The notes under the pieces are model-generated. The model saw only the letters and a list, made by a program, of their open reading frames with translations. It was not told the origin of the DNA and made no database searches. DNA of 64,000 nt from Chloroflexota bacterium. GTDB lineage: Bacteria > Chloroflexota > Anaerolineae > 4572-78 > J111. Position 1 is the stretch's first letter, and every line of letters begins with the position of its first letter. Positions 54,690 to 63,376 of the stretch are shown in pieces. A program made the position numbers and the translations under genes. The stretch is taken from positions 1 to 64,000 of the forward strand of contig BOKF01000032.1 of NCBI GenBank assembly GCA_016860845.1, in the 5' to 3' direction.

Positions 54690-55712
54690 ATGGACGAACG
54701 AACCGTATCACCCGATTTGCAATCAGCCGAAACCAAGCTCGACGCCACGCTGCGCCCGCTGGATTGGGACAGCTACTTTGGTCAGACGGCGGTCAAGCAG
54801 AACATTCAAATCCTGATCGAGGCCGCCAAGGGCCGCGGCGAGGCCCTGGACCACGTCCTGCTGTACGGCCCGCCCGGTTTGGGCAAGACAACCCTGGCCA
54901 ATATCATCGCCCACCAGATGGGGGTCAATCTCAAAATCACCTCCGGCCCGGCCATCGAGCGGGCCGGCGACCTGGCCGCCATTCTGACCAACCTGCGCCG
55001 GGGTGACGTGTTGTTCATTGACGAGATTCACCGCCTGGCCCGGGCCGTCGAGGAAGTGTTGTACCCGGCCATGGAAGATTACGCCCTCGACATCGTCATC
55101 GGCAAAGGGCCGAGCGCCCGCAACATCCGCCTTAAGCTGCCTCATTTTACCGTCTTGGGCGCCACCACCCGGCTTGATCTGCTGGCCGCCCCGCTGCGCG
55201 ACCGTTTTGGGGCTATCTTCCGGCTGGAGTTTTACAGCCCGGAGGAGTTACAGCTCATCGTGACCCGCTCGGCGGCGATTTTGCAGGTGCCGCTGGAGAC
55301 GGAAGGGGCCAGGGAAATTGCCACCCGCTCGCGCGGCACGGCCCGCATCGCCAACCGCCTGCTCAAACGCGCCCGTGACTTTGCCCAGGTGCGGGCCAGC
55401 GGCGTTATCACCAAAGCGGTAGCCCAGGAAGCCCTGGCCCTGATGAACGTGGATTCGCTGGGGCTGGACGACCTGGATAAAAAGGTGTTGCGCTCGATCA
55501 TCGAGAAATTCGGCGGCGGGCCGGTCGGCCTGGAAACCATTGCCGCCAGCATCAGCGAGGAAAGCAGCACCATCATGGACGTGGTCGAGCCGTACTTATT
55601 ACAGCTCGGCTTCCTGGATCGCACCTCCCGCGGCCGGGTCGCGACACCGCGCGCCTACGAGCATTTAGGGTTAAACGCCCCCGATCGGCCGGCGCAGCCG
55701 GCGTTGTTTTAA
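54690..55712 (+). CDS. ruvB: Holliday junction branch-migration ATPase
   Basis: Hexameric motor of RuvAB. The 340 residues show [11 protein letters not shown], Walker [13 protein letters not shown], Walker B LFIDEIHR, sensor [18 protein letters not shown], arginine-finger [20 protein letters not shown] and the RuvB winged helix. ATG 54690 gives the family length; the frame is open well upstream. ruvA and ruvC are not nearby. Confidence 0.96.
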   Translation: MDERTVSPDLQSAETKLDATLRPLDWDSYFGQTAVKQNIQILIEAAKGRGEALDHVLLYGPPGLGKTTLANIIAHQMGVNLKITSGPAIERAGDLAAILTNLRRGDVLFIDEIHRLARAVEEVLYPAMEDYALDIVIGKGPSARNIRLKLPHFTVLGATTRLDLLAAPLRDRFGAIFRLEFYSPEELQLIVTRSAAILQVPLETEGAREIATRSRGTARIANRLLKRARDFAQVRASGVITKAVAQEALALMNVDSLGLDDLDKKVLRSIIEKFGGGPVGLETIAASISEESSTIMDVVEPYLLQLGFLDRTSRGRVATPRAYEHLGLNAPDRPAQPALF

Positions 55713-55763
55713 CAAGGAGTCTGAGCACATCGTATACTTCGGAAAAATAAGGGGATAAATCGA

Positions 55764-55795
55764 GCGGAGTGCAAAAGTGCACTTTTGCACTCCGC
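55764..55795. repeat. Perfect 32-bp palindrome beside the transposase remnant
   Basis: Arms GCGGAGTGCAAAA and TTTTGCACTCCGC around a self-complementary GTGCAC centre, 14 bases before the transposase ATG. It resembles the REP hairpins processed by this transposase family. Confidence 0.75.
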
Positions 55796-55808
55796 AAAGA
55801 AGAACGCA

Positions 55809-56371
55809 ATGCCGACTCGAATACGCTCTTATCGTCATAACCCCACTCACATCTATGAGAATGGAGTTTACTATTTCATTACCGGAACAGTCCTATATCA
55901 TGTGCATATACTTGCGCAGGCCAGCTACAAAGAGTATTTGCAGCAACAACTTCTGAGTCTTGCTCCTTCATATGGTTTGGATCTAAAAGCTTGGGTTGTC
56001 CTCAATAATCACTACCATATTCTTTTCCATCTCGAAAAAGGAGAGAATCTATCCCGCTTTCTGCAACGATTCCACGCCAAGACAGCTACAACCTTCAATA
56101 AATGGGACAACCTATCTGGGCGACAGGTTTGGTGGAATTATTGAGATTGGTGTATCCGTAATGAGCGGGATTATTGGCAGCACTTCAATTACATCCATTA
56201 CAACCCCATTAAACACGGTATGTTCAACAATTGCGGGATTGGCCTTACTCTAGCCTATTCACGTATCTGGAGGGTGAAGGTCATGAATGGTTAGATGATT
56301 GCTGGCGGAAGTATCCGGTTCGAGAATTTCAAGTCGAGAATGATGATTTCGAAATAATGGCGTTACAATGA
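55809..56371 (+). pseudogene. REP-associated tyrosine transposase (RAYT), broken
   Basis: IS200-like Y1 transposase. The intact N-terminal part has YYFITGTVL and the metal-binding HUH motif NNHYHILF. An in-frame TGA near 56142 interrupts it after QVWWNY; the frame then continues (DWCIRNERDYWQHFNYIHYN). A frameshift near 56265 puts the C-terminus (EWLDDCWRKYPVREF) in another frame, ending at 56371. Two lesions make activity unlikely unless the assembly has errors. Confidence 0.8.
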
Positions 56372-56388
56372 CAAGGGGGAGATTTTCA

Positions 56389-56958
56389 ATGCATATAAAA
56401 TCCACTTTTGCCCTGTTCTTCGCCATCAGCGTAGCCGTTGTAATCACCGCCTGCCAATCCCTGCCCGGCTTCAATATTTTCAGCAGTGGGCCGAACTCTG
56501 GCGAGGCCAAACCCGTCTCAAATTTTGTTGACCCCCGCCAGAGCATCCGGGTTGGCGTTGGCGAGCCGCTGGCGATTGCCAGCTACCACCGGGGTTACAC
56601 CAAGCTGTCCTCGCTGCAAATTTCAGTTAACGGCCAGCCCATCCGCTCCGAAGCGACCGCCGGGCAGGCTAACACCTTCCCCGACACCCTGGCGGCAGCC
56701 CAGGTTTTGGTCTGGGGGCAGCCGGCCCAGGCCAGCCTTGAGCGGCTCAGCTTCCCTTCTCCGGCCTGCCAGTATTTGGGCCAGGCCGGGGGGTCCGTTC
56801 AAGCCAATCCGTTACCTTTAGCCCCGCCATCTTCCGTCTGGACCGTCTGTCATATCTGGACCGGGCACATCCCCGGCACCTATGATTTAAGCCTCGTCGC
56901 CGTTGACGATGCGCAGCGCGCCGGCGAGCCAATTGTGCAGCGAATTGAGGTGAGGTAG
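56389..56958 (+). CDS. Putative lipoprotein
   Basis: A 189-residue exported protein with a lipobox (hydrophobic FALFFAISVAVVITAC; lipidated Cys 22) and a soluble Ig-like beta domain with ISVNGQPIRSEA and GTYDLSLVAVDD. GGGGGAG 7 bases upstream selects this ATG over one 7 codons earlier. No enzymatic motif. It starts 18 bases after the transposase remnant and precedes queA. Confidence 0.7.
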   Translation: MHIKSTFALFFAISVAVVITACQSLPGFNIFSSGPNSGEAKPVSNFVDPRQSIRVGVGEPLAIASYHRGYTKLSSLQISVNGQPIRSEATAGQANTFPDTLAAAQVLVWGQPAQASLERLSFPSPACQYLGQAGGSVQANPLPLAPPSSVWTVCHIWTGHIPGTYDLSLVAVDDAQRAGEPIVQRIEVR

Positions 56959-56960
56959 GA

Positions 56961-57018
56961 ACGTGAAGCGTGACGCGTGATGCGTGAAGATTTTACGTTT
57001 CACGCATCACGTATCACA
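56961..57018. repeat. Inverted GCGTGAT-type heptamer array
   Basis: GCGTGAC/GCGTGAT/GCGTGAA units then TTTCACGCATCACGTATCAC; same unit as the array at 24-93. Ends 13 bases before queA. Confidence 0.8.
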
Positions 57019-57030
57019 GATCAAACCATC

Positions 57031-58155
57031 ATGAATATTACGCTTTTCGACTACCCTCTCCCCTCCGAACTGATTGCCCAAACGCCGATTGAGCCGCGCC
57101 ATGCCTCGCGGTTGATGGTGGTGGGTCGCCGCAGCGGCGAGATTACGCACCGCTCCTTTGCCGACCTGGCCGATCTACTGCTCCCCGGCGATATTCTGGT
57201 CGCCAATGACAGCCGGGTCATTCCCGCCCGCCTTTTTGGCCGCAAGCAAAGCGGCGGTCAGGTGGAACTTTTGTTGCTCAAACGGGTGGACGGCCTGCGC
57301 TGGGAGGCGTTGGTCGGCGGGAAGCGGGTGCGGCCGGGGGTGGTGATTGAGATAGAAGAGACAAAGCGGCGAAGAAGCGAAGAGGCGAAAGACGCCGCCT
57401 CATCGTCGCCTCGCCTCCTCGCCTCTATTCTGGAAGACCTGGGCGAGTCACGCCGGCTCATCGAGTTCAACCAGCCCATTGAGGCCCTGCTGGCGGAGAT
57501 TGGACACACCCCCCTGCCCCCCTATATCCACACTACCCTGGCTGACGCCGAGCGTTACCAGACTGTCTACAGCCGGGTGGAAGGCTCCGCCGCCGCACCG
57601 ACCGCCGGCCTGCATTTTTCGGCGGAGATGCTGCTGGCTTTGCGGGCCAAGGGCGTGCTTTTGGATTATGTAACGCTGCACATCGGGCTGGACACCTTCA
57701 AGCCGGTCACAGTTGAGCAGGTTGAGCGCCACACTATCCATCACGAGTATGCTCGCCTCACCCCTGAGACCGCCCAGCGCATCAACCAGGCCAAGTTAGC
57801 CGGGGGGCGGCTGGTTGCCGTCGGGACCACGGCAGCACGGACGCTGGAAACGGCTGCCCTGCGCAGCGCCGGAGTGACTGGTTCGCTGCAACAGGCCAGC
57901 ACCCTTGATCCCAATCTGTGTCCCTGGAAGCCGGTCGCCGCTATTGAAGAGGAAACCGATCTGTTTATTTACCCTGGCTTCACCTTTCGCGCCGTGGACG
58001 CGCTGTTGACCAATTTTCATCTGCCCAAGTCCACCCTGCTGATGCTGGTCAGCGCCTTTGCCGGGACCGAACTTACTCGCCAGGCATATGAAACTGCTGT
58101 GGCAGAGAAGTATCGCTTTTATTCCTTTGGGGATGCTATGTTGATCTGGAGGTAA
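57031..58155 (+). CDS. queA: tRNA preQ1 ribosyltransferase-isomerase, with repeat insertion
   Basis: Makes epoxyqueuosine in tRNA from SAM and preQ1-tRNA. The 374 residues contain DYPLPSELIAQTPIEPRHASRL, VANDSRVIPARLFG, APTAGLHFSAEML and FIYPGFTFRAVDALLTNFHLPKS cut to core motifs. About 25 extra residues at 110-135 (RRRSEEAKDAASSSPRLLAS) come from the array at 57358-57428 in the loop of the known insert domain. Confidence 0.94.
   Translation: MNITLFDYPLPSELIAQTPIEPRHASRLMVVGRRSGEITHRSFADLADLLLPGDILVANDSRVIPARLFGRKQSGGQVELLLLKRVDGLRWEALVGGKRVRPGVVIEIEETKRRRSEEAKDAASSSPRLLASILEDLGESRRLIEFNQPIEALLAEIGHTPLPPYIHTTLADAERYQTVYSRVEGSAAAPTAGLHFSAEMLLALRAKGVLLDYVTLHIGLDTFKPVTVEQVERHTIHHEYARLTPETAQRINQAKLAGGRLVAVGTTAARTLETAALRSAGVTGSLQQASTLDPNLCPWKPVAAIEEETDLFIYPGFTFRAVDALLTNFHLPKSTLLMLVSAFAGTELTRQAYETAVAEKYRFYSFGDAMLIWR
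57358..57428. repeat. GCGAAGA array with inverse arm inside queA
   Basis: GCGAAGAA/GCGAAGAG octamers followed by complementary CGCCTCCTCGCCTC units; a hairpin array read in frame through queA. Confidence 0.75.
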
Positions 58156-58161
58156 AGCAGA

Positions 58162-58230
58162 GGGGAGGTTGGAAGGCTGGGGGGGTGGAAGATTGTATTT
58201 CCCAGCCTTCCAACCTTCCAACTCTTCCAA
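58162..58230. repeat. Inverted GGTTGGAAG-type array
   Basis: GGAGGTTGGAAGGCTGG on the left, CCAGCCTTCCAACCTTCC on the right. It ends at the start codon of the next gene and may cover its ribosome site. Confidence 0.75.
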
Positions 58231-58231
58231 A

Positions 58232-58732
58232 ATGATGGAAATTAAGATCATCCGCAGTAAGAAGCGCAAAAAGACGATCAGCGCGCGTGAGGTTGGCGGC
58301 GCGTTTGTGGTCCAGGCTCCGGCCGGCCTGAGCGATGCCGAGCTGCAGCCCATCATAGACAAGCTGCAGAAACGCTGGCAGCGGCGGCGCGCCAAAGCCG
58401 AACTGGACGATCAGGCCCTGCACCGCCGCGCCCAGGAGTTAAACCGGCAGTATTTTGAGGGCAAGCTCAAATGGAAATCTATCCGCTGGGTCACTAACCA
58501 GAACAGCCGGATGGGTAGCTGCACTCCGGCGAATGAAACCATCCGGCTCTCCCATCGGCTGGCAACCATGCCGGCGTTTGTACGCGATTATGTGATTGTT
58601 CATGAATTGGCCCACCTGCTGGAAGCCAATCACGGTCCCCGGTTTTGGAAACTGGTCAATCGCTACCCCAAAACTGAGCGAGCGCGGGGATATTTAATGG
58701 CAGTGGGGATGGAGGAACTTGAAGAATTGTGA
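58232..58732 (+). CDS. YgjP/SprT-like metallopeptidase-domain protein
   Basis: A 166-residue zinc-metallopeptidase-like protein of the YgjP (DUF45) family, with HELAHLLEANHG (HExxH, His about 123) and a downstream FWKLV helix; also SRMGSCTPANETIRLSHRL. The family's cellular substrate is unsettled. Start could be the next ATG at 58235; the repeat array stands immediately before. Confidence 0.85.
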   Translation: MMEIKIIRSKKRKKTISAREVGGAFVVQAPAGLSDAELQPIIDKLQKRWQRRRAKAELDDQALHRRAQELNRQYFEGKLKWKSIRWVTNQNSRMGSCTPANETIRLSHRLATMPAFVRDYVIVHELAHLLEANHGPRFWKLVNRYPKTERARGYLMAVGMEELEEL

Positions 58733-58797
58733 ATTGTCAATCGTTAATTGTTAATGAGGATTGAGACTGATCAGATCGTTAACCATTCACGATTCAT
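58728..58797. repeat. AATTGTGAATTGTCAATCG-type array
   Basis: GTGAATT/GTCAATC/GTTAATT heptamers and an inverse AACCATTCACGATTC arm between converging genes. Same unit as in prmC. Confidence 0.7.
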
Positions 58798-59744
58798 CCA
58801 TCACCGCTGATAATTTTTCCTTTGGCAAACTGGGGATCACGCTCAATAAGTAGCGCCAAACCCTCTTCCAGCGAAACCTGGGGTCTGAAATCGAGCAGCT
58901 TTCTGGCCCGACTGGTATCGGCCACCAAAGCAGAAACGCCGCCCGAAAGCGCCGGATTAATAATAGTTTGGGCCGTGTGCCCGGTTACTTTTTCGATCAG
59001 CGCCACCAGTTCCTTGATGCTGGTTCCAGTGCCGGTGCCGATGTTAATCACCTGGCGGTTGATGCCTGCGGCGGTGGCAGCGGCAACTAAAGCCTGCACC
59101 ACATCGTCCACATAAATATAATCACGGGTTTGCTCACCGTTGCCGTAGAGGATGAGCGAGCCATCCCCCAAAACCTGGCGCACAAATTGGGGAATCACGG
59201 GCGCGTGGGTCGGCGGAATGGCCTGGCCCGGTCCGTAGGCATTAAAAATCCGCAGTGCTACCGTTTCAATACCCCACAAGTCACCAATGGTATGGACATA
59301 CCCTTCCGCGGCTAGCTTACTGACCCCATAGGGTGAGTCAGGATTGGGCAACAGCGACTCGCTGACCTTGTCCACCTCCTGCTCGCCGTACACGGCTCCC
59401 GACGAAGCCAGGACCACCCGCTTGACCCCGGCATCGCGCATCGCTTCCATAATTGCCACCGTGCCGCCGACGTTGGTATTGTTGTACTCGCGCGGGTACA
59501 AAACCGACTCCGGCACCGACACTCGCGCCGCCAGGTGGTAAACACAATCAATTTTGTTGAGCAAACGCCAAACTTTGGGCTTGTCCTCGACATCGCCGCG
59601 GGTAAAGTGGATGGCCGGATCAAGATTGGCCGAGTCGCCGGCACTCAGGTCGTCAAGCACCCGCACAGTGTGCCCTTGCCGGACTAAACGATTAGCCAGG
59701 GCGGCCCCGATAAATCCGGCCCCGCCTGTAATTAAGAAACGCAT
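58794..59744 (-). CDS. NAD-dependent nucleotide-sugar epimerase/dehydratase
   Basis: A 316-residue extended SDR (GalE-like). TGGAGFIGAALA binds NAD, catalytic ASSGAVYG and YGVSKLAAE, then RIFNAYGPGQ and YVDDVVQAL. Probably UDP-glucose/galactose 4-epimerase or a related dehydratase for glycan precursors. The exact sugar is not readable. Downstream of a convergent repeat array. Confidence 0.87.
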   Translation of the reverse strand: MRFLITGGAGFIGAALANRLVRQGHTVRVLDDLSAGDSANLDPAIHFTRGDVEDKPKVWRLLNKIDCVYHLAARVSVPESVLYPREYNNTNVGGTVAIMEAMRDAGVKRVVLASSGAVYGEQEVDKVSESLLPNPDSPYGVSKLAAEGYVHTIGDLWGIETVALRIFNAYGPGQAIPPTHAPVIPQFVRQVLGDGSLILYGNGEQTRDYIYVDDVVQALVAAATAAGINRQVINIGTGTGTSIKELVALIEKVTGHTAQTIINPALSGGVSALVADTSRARKLLDFRPQVSLEEGLALLIERDPQFAKGKIISGDG

Positions 59745-59806
59745 CCTGTTGCCTCGTGTATGGGTGAGTCAGGTTGGTGATAACGCGGCCAGGCCAATTT
59801 CTCGGG

Positions 59807-60289
59807 CTAGACGCCCATTTTGCCTCGCTCGGCGTCCCAGGGGTAGATAATCCAATCTTCAGTTTCAGCGGCGTAAAAATCGGGCGCTTTATCGGGAAAG
59901 TCAGAGCGGTGAGGTTTGTAATGAAGCACGGCCGAGCGAGAGCGTCCCCCGGCATATTTAACGCGTTCGGTTACACTGACGACCTGCTTGCCTCGGTCCC
60001 AAATATCGTCCACAATAAGGGTATCTTTGCCACGCAAAAAGCTATCGGCGGGAAATTGCATAAAGACCGGCCAATCCAGGTCGTGTTCTTTGTCTTCGTA
60101 AAAATCAACCGACGCCACCAGCACCTGCTGTATAGCCAGCCGCTCGGAGATAATGGCCGCCGGAATGATCCCACCCCGGGTGATGGCAATAACCAAGTCA
60201 TAATTGAAAGCTTGCAAGCGAGGCATCATTCCAATAATCAGCCTCTCTACATCCCCCCATGACAGGTAAACCCTATTAACCTTTTCCAT
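59807..60289 (-). CDS. Xanthine/hypoxanthine phosphoribosyltransferase-like protein
   Basis: A 160-residue type I phosphoribosyltransferase: AITRGGIIPAAIISERL and the PRPP loop TLIVDDIWDRGKQ, then the C-terminal PDFYAAETEDWIIYPWD typical of XPRT-like enzymes. Likely purine-base salvage. Start ATG precedes a conserved first strand; no operon partner. Confidence 0.85.
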   Translation of the reverse strand: MEKVNRVYLSWGDVERLIIGMMPRLQAFNYDLVIAITRGGIIPAAIISERLAIQQVLVASVDFYEDKEHDLDWPVFMQFPADSFLRGKDTLIVDDIWDRGKQVVSVTERVKYAGGRSRSAVLHYKPHRSDFPDKAPDFYAAETEDWIIYPWDAERGKMGV

Positions 60290-60389
60290 TGCTGACTTAC
60301 CTCAATACATTTGCTCGACTCATCAAAAGCATAACTCAATTATGAGTTTTAGGCAACGTCAGCCGTTAATTTCAGAACCCGGTAATTTT

Positions 60390-60430
60390 GTTAAACTCGT
60401 TCTCACACTGAGTTTGGGAACGAGTTTAAC
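60390..60430. terminator. Hairpin downstream of comEA
   Basis: Perfect 13-bp stem GTTAAACTCGTTC / GAACGAGTTTAAC with a 15-base loop containing the AAACT core shared with 52150. Probably a terminator for comEA formed from a dispersed repeat. Confidence 0.55.
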
Positions 60431-60471
60431 AAGCTTAAACAAGCCTCTCGAATTTCAGCCGCACCCACAGC

Positions 60472-61158
60472 TTATTGAACGGTGATCAAATCCTTAATTT
60501 TAGCCAGGGTGGCATCGCCGATGCCGCTGACTTCGGTAATCTCTTCTGCGGCCTTAAATCCCCCTACCTTCTGGCGGTAGTCAATAATGCGTTGGGCAAT
60601 GGCCGGACCAACGCCTGGTAAACTATCCAGTTGCTCAAGTGTGGCTGTATTGATATTGATTAGCCCGCCTCCGGCAGCCACACCACTCCTTGCCGGCGCG
60701 CGGCTGTTATCGCTGCCCTGCTGGCTGCTCAACTCAGACTGGCTGACCCCGCCTTGAACGGGGGGCGGGGGATTGTCATCACCCCGGCGAGGCACATGAA
60801 TCTGCTGCTGGTCCTGCAATTGCAGGGCTTGGTTGATTCGTTCAGGGTCGGCGTCGGCGGTGAACCCACCGGCGGCGGTAATGGCATCTTTGATAATGCT
60901 GCCGGCTGGCAGAAAATAGACATCAGAGTTGGCTACTGCACCACTGACATAAACCCGTACCGGGGCCGGGGTAAAGGTGGGGCTGGGCGTGGGGACGGGC
61001 GTGGCTGCCACTGTGGCGGTCGCCTCCACCAGGGGACGAATTTCGACGGAGGCCTGGGCCGGCTGGCGCCAATAAAAAACAGCAGCGCCGCCGGCAGCAA
61101 TCAACAAAAGCGAGATGAAGACGAGGTTGCGGTTACGGTCTAACCAGGAACTGTTCAT
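60472..61158 (-). CDS. comEA: ComEA-like competence DNA-binding protein
   Basis: A 228-residue membrane-anchored DNA-binding protein for DNA uptake. Signal anchor (LVFISLLLIAAGGAAVFYW, 11-30), Pro/Thr linker, SLBB domain (about 66-126, VRVYVSGAVANSDVYFL) and C-terminal helix-hairpin-helix pair (ININTATLEQLDSLPGVGPAIA). comEC is not in the window. Confidence 0.92.
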   Translation of the reverse strand: MNSSWLDRNRNLVFISLLLIAAGGAAVFYWRQPAQASVEIRPLVEATATVAATPVPTPSPTFTPAPVRVYVSGAVANSDVYFLPAGSIIKDAITAAGGFTADADPERINQALQLQDQQQIHVPRRGDDNPPPPVQGGVSQSELSSQQGSDNSRAPARSGVAAGGGLININTATLEQLDSLPGVGPAIAQRIIDYRQKVGGFKAAEEITEVSGIGDATLAKIKDLITVQ

Positions 61159-61263
61159 AGGTGATATCTCTTTTTAAATTAAGATTGAGGATAAGATTGT
61201 TAAAAAGATTATAACTGGATTTTGGAGGATGACCAGACCAGAATTTGGGGGTTTAAAGAAGAT

Positions 61264-61674
61264 TCAGGCAACTTGCGCTCCGGGCGGCTTGACCCGCGAC
61301 CAGATGTGGAGGGCAAAAGCTGCGGCGGCGCCGGCCTCGGCCAGCCGCCCCAGCAGGATAACCAGCGAGGACGCTCCCAGCAACGGCCCCATCCCGGCCA
61401 AACAGACGCCGAGATTGATCAGGCCAAAGGCCAGCCAGGCCGATGTTTCGTTGCCGCGAGAACGCCAGAAACGGGGGAAAATCCAAAAAGCGACGCCCAT
61501 GGCCAACTGGACGGTCCAGCCAAACAGCAAAAACTCGACATGGACAGGCAGGAGTCGCCAGACAAAAGGCGCAAAAGGAATACCTTTGTGGAAAAGCAGC
61601 AGTGCCCCGAAGGTAACTCCCAGCGCCAAATAGATCAACGCCGCCCGGATAAACCAGCAACTTAAACGAGGCAT
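61264..61674 (-). CDS. Four-helix membrane protein (paralogue of 61674-62093)
   Basis: A 136-residue protein with about four transmembrane helices. HVEFLLFGWTVQLAMGVAFW and FPRFWRSRG resemble segments of the next gene and of NnrS or haem-copper-oxidase subunit-I-like proteins. Stop and start codons of the pair touch at 61674. Function unknown; perhaps a haem or copper membrane protein acting with the NnrS-like protein upstream. Confidence 0.6.
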   Translation of the reverse strand: MPRLSCWFIRAALIYLALGVTFGALLLFHKGIPFAPFVWRLLPVHVEFLLFGWTVQLAMGVAFWIFPRFWRSRGNETSAWLAFGLINLGVCLAGMGPLLGASSLVILLGRLAEAGAAAAFALHIWSRVKPPGAQVA

Positions 61675-62093
61675 TAACGTTCTTTCACTCGTCCCCAGGT
61701 GTTAAGCACAAAAGCCATGCCAGCCAACCACTGCAACACCGCCGAAAGCGAGGTTAGCCAGGCCCACAGCGCTTCGGGCCGCAGCAGGTGCAGCGGCTCG
61801 CCGATGACCCGCAGCGCCAAGCCGATATTGAATAGCCAGAAGGTGGCCTGCCACAAACCCTCGTGGCCGTGGGGCTTGTCTTTGCTGTACTTGGGGAACA
61901 TCCAGTAAACTATCCCAAAAATGAGCTGTGTGACCCAGCCCCACATGAACAGGTGCAGGTAAATCGGGGCCAACGCGGCTACACCCGCATGCATGTCCCA
62001 CTCAGGCAGAACGGCCATTGTGGCCCTGACCAGAAAAGCAGCGATCAGCGAAACCATTGCAGTTTTGATGAACCAACGAGTTAAGGGTGGCAT
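61674..62093 (-). CDS. Four-helix membrane protein
   Basis: A 139-residue protein with about four helices (LHLFMWGWVTQLIFGIVYWM, MFPKYSKDKP). ATG 62093 is used as the frame upstream is unlike protein. Clear paralogue of the preceding gene at the core motif (H-x2-LF-GW-TQL-G). Same comments on function: probably respiratory or nitrogen-oxide related, not proven. Confidence 0.6.
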   Translation of the reverse strand: MPPLTRWFIKTAMVSLIAAFLVRATMAVLPEWDMHAGVAALAPIYLHLFMWGWVTQLIFGIVYWMFPKYSKDKPHGHEGLWQATFWLFNIGLALRVIGEPLHLLRPEALWAWLTSLSAVLQWLAGMAFVLNTWGRVKER

Positions 62094-62217
62094 ACTTTTA
62101 TTGAGATTAAGGTGACAGGCACTTTTCGGGCTAAGGATTAGGTCTATTTGAACAAAAAGTGCCTGTATTCGTGTTGATAAGTGCCAGTCACCTGGTTTTT
62201 CCTCAAATTCATTTGAG

Positions 62218-63372
62218 TTAAACGTTTCTGCCAGATTGGTGAACCGCACGCACGGTGTTAGCGATGAAGAGCAAAATGGCGACCACGTTGAGCAGCCCTC
62301 CCCACTGGCGAGCGGGCAGCCAGACCATAACATCACCCAGCACCCGCAGGAGCAGCGACAGGTGCAGCAGGGCCAGATGCGTGTAAAACAGCGAGGAAAA
62401 ATTCATCGGCTTGCCCAGCACCGCCGGAAAAATGATCGGGGCATGGCCGAAAATCATGGACATCACAAAGCCGACGAAGACGGCATGCAGGATGGCATCG
62501 TACGGCAGCCCGGCTGTGACCCCGCCGTAGTATAGTCCCAACAGCCCACCGACGCCCAGCCAGACATAGCCGGTGAGCAGGCAAACGGCAATGAAGCGGG
62601 TCAGGCCGGTTTTGCGCACCGTGTAACGGGCGATATCGTAGCGCAGCAGCCACACCGCCAGAGCAACCAACCCGATACTGGCCAGGCGCACGCCCAGATC
62701 AAAGGTAAAGGCGGGGCTGACCAGCCCAGCGATAGAAGTCAGGACGAGTCCGGCCAGGAAGAGGCCAACCGCAAACTGAAAAAGTTGCTGCACCTGACCC
62801 GACAGGCGCAGCACCCGGTTTAGCTCCAGCCGCTCTCCAGCAATGGTCAGGATTAAAAAGCCCATCCACCATAGAACAATCTGGTAAACCGGCCAGCCCA
62901 ACAGCCAGAACGTGTTGCCGACCAGCCAGAGCAGCGCACCAATGGCCATGGTAAGAGTAAAGGCAGCCAACTGCAGGCGCAAGATCAGCCCAAAAACAAC
63001 CACCAACATCAGGCTGCCCAGGGTGATGAGCAGCGGGCCAACCGGAGCGGGCAGACCGCCGATCAGGGCCAGACCGCCCAGCCCGGTCAACAGCGGGCCA
63101 AGGTAGGTCCAGGGGCGACCCAGCGCCACTGCCCGCTCTACCCCGATCACCGTCCCCAGAAAACCGCAGACAATCAGCGGGCCATGACTCATCGGGAGCG
63201 TTGGCTGAAGCAGGGGCAAGGCCCAGCCCAGGCGGATTAACCCGGCCCACATGGCGGCCAACAGGGCTATCATTCCCAGGGCCATGAGGGGGAAACGGCT
63301 AAAATGCCCGGTTAATTGGCCCACTATGCTCCCCTTTGAGCCAGCCGATTTATCTGGAGGGGCTACTATCAT
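62218..63372 (-). CDS. NnrS-like polytopic membrane protein
   Basis: A 384-residue protein with about 12 helices. LHAVFVGFVMSMIFGHAPII and the HGPLIVCGFLGTVIGVERAV segment, with membrane His residues, resemble NnrS, a haem-copper protein linked to nitric oxide stress. Upstream of the two small paralogous membrane genes on the same strand. Family assignment moderate. Confidence 0.7.
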   Translation of the reverse strand: MIVAPPDKSAGSKGSIVGQLTGHFSRFPLMALGMIALLAAMWAGLIRLGWALPLLQPTLPMSHGPLIVCGFLGTVIGVERAVALGRPWTYLGPLLTGLGGLALIGGLPAPVGPLLITLGSLMLVVVFGLILRLQLAAFTLTMAIGALLWLVGNTFWLLGWPVYQIVLWWMGFLILTIAGERLELNRVLRLSGQVQQLFQFAVGLFLAGLVLTSIAGLVSPAFTFDLGVRLASIGLVALAVWLLRYDIARYTVRKTGLTRFIAVCLLTGYVWLGVGGLLGLYYGGVTAGLPYDAILHAVFVGFVMSMIFGHAPIIFPAVLGKPMNFSSLFYTHLALLHLSLLLRVLGDVMVWLPARQWGGLLNVVAILLFIANTVRAVHQSGRNV

Positions 63373-63376
63373 CTAT

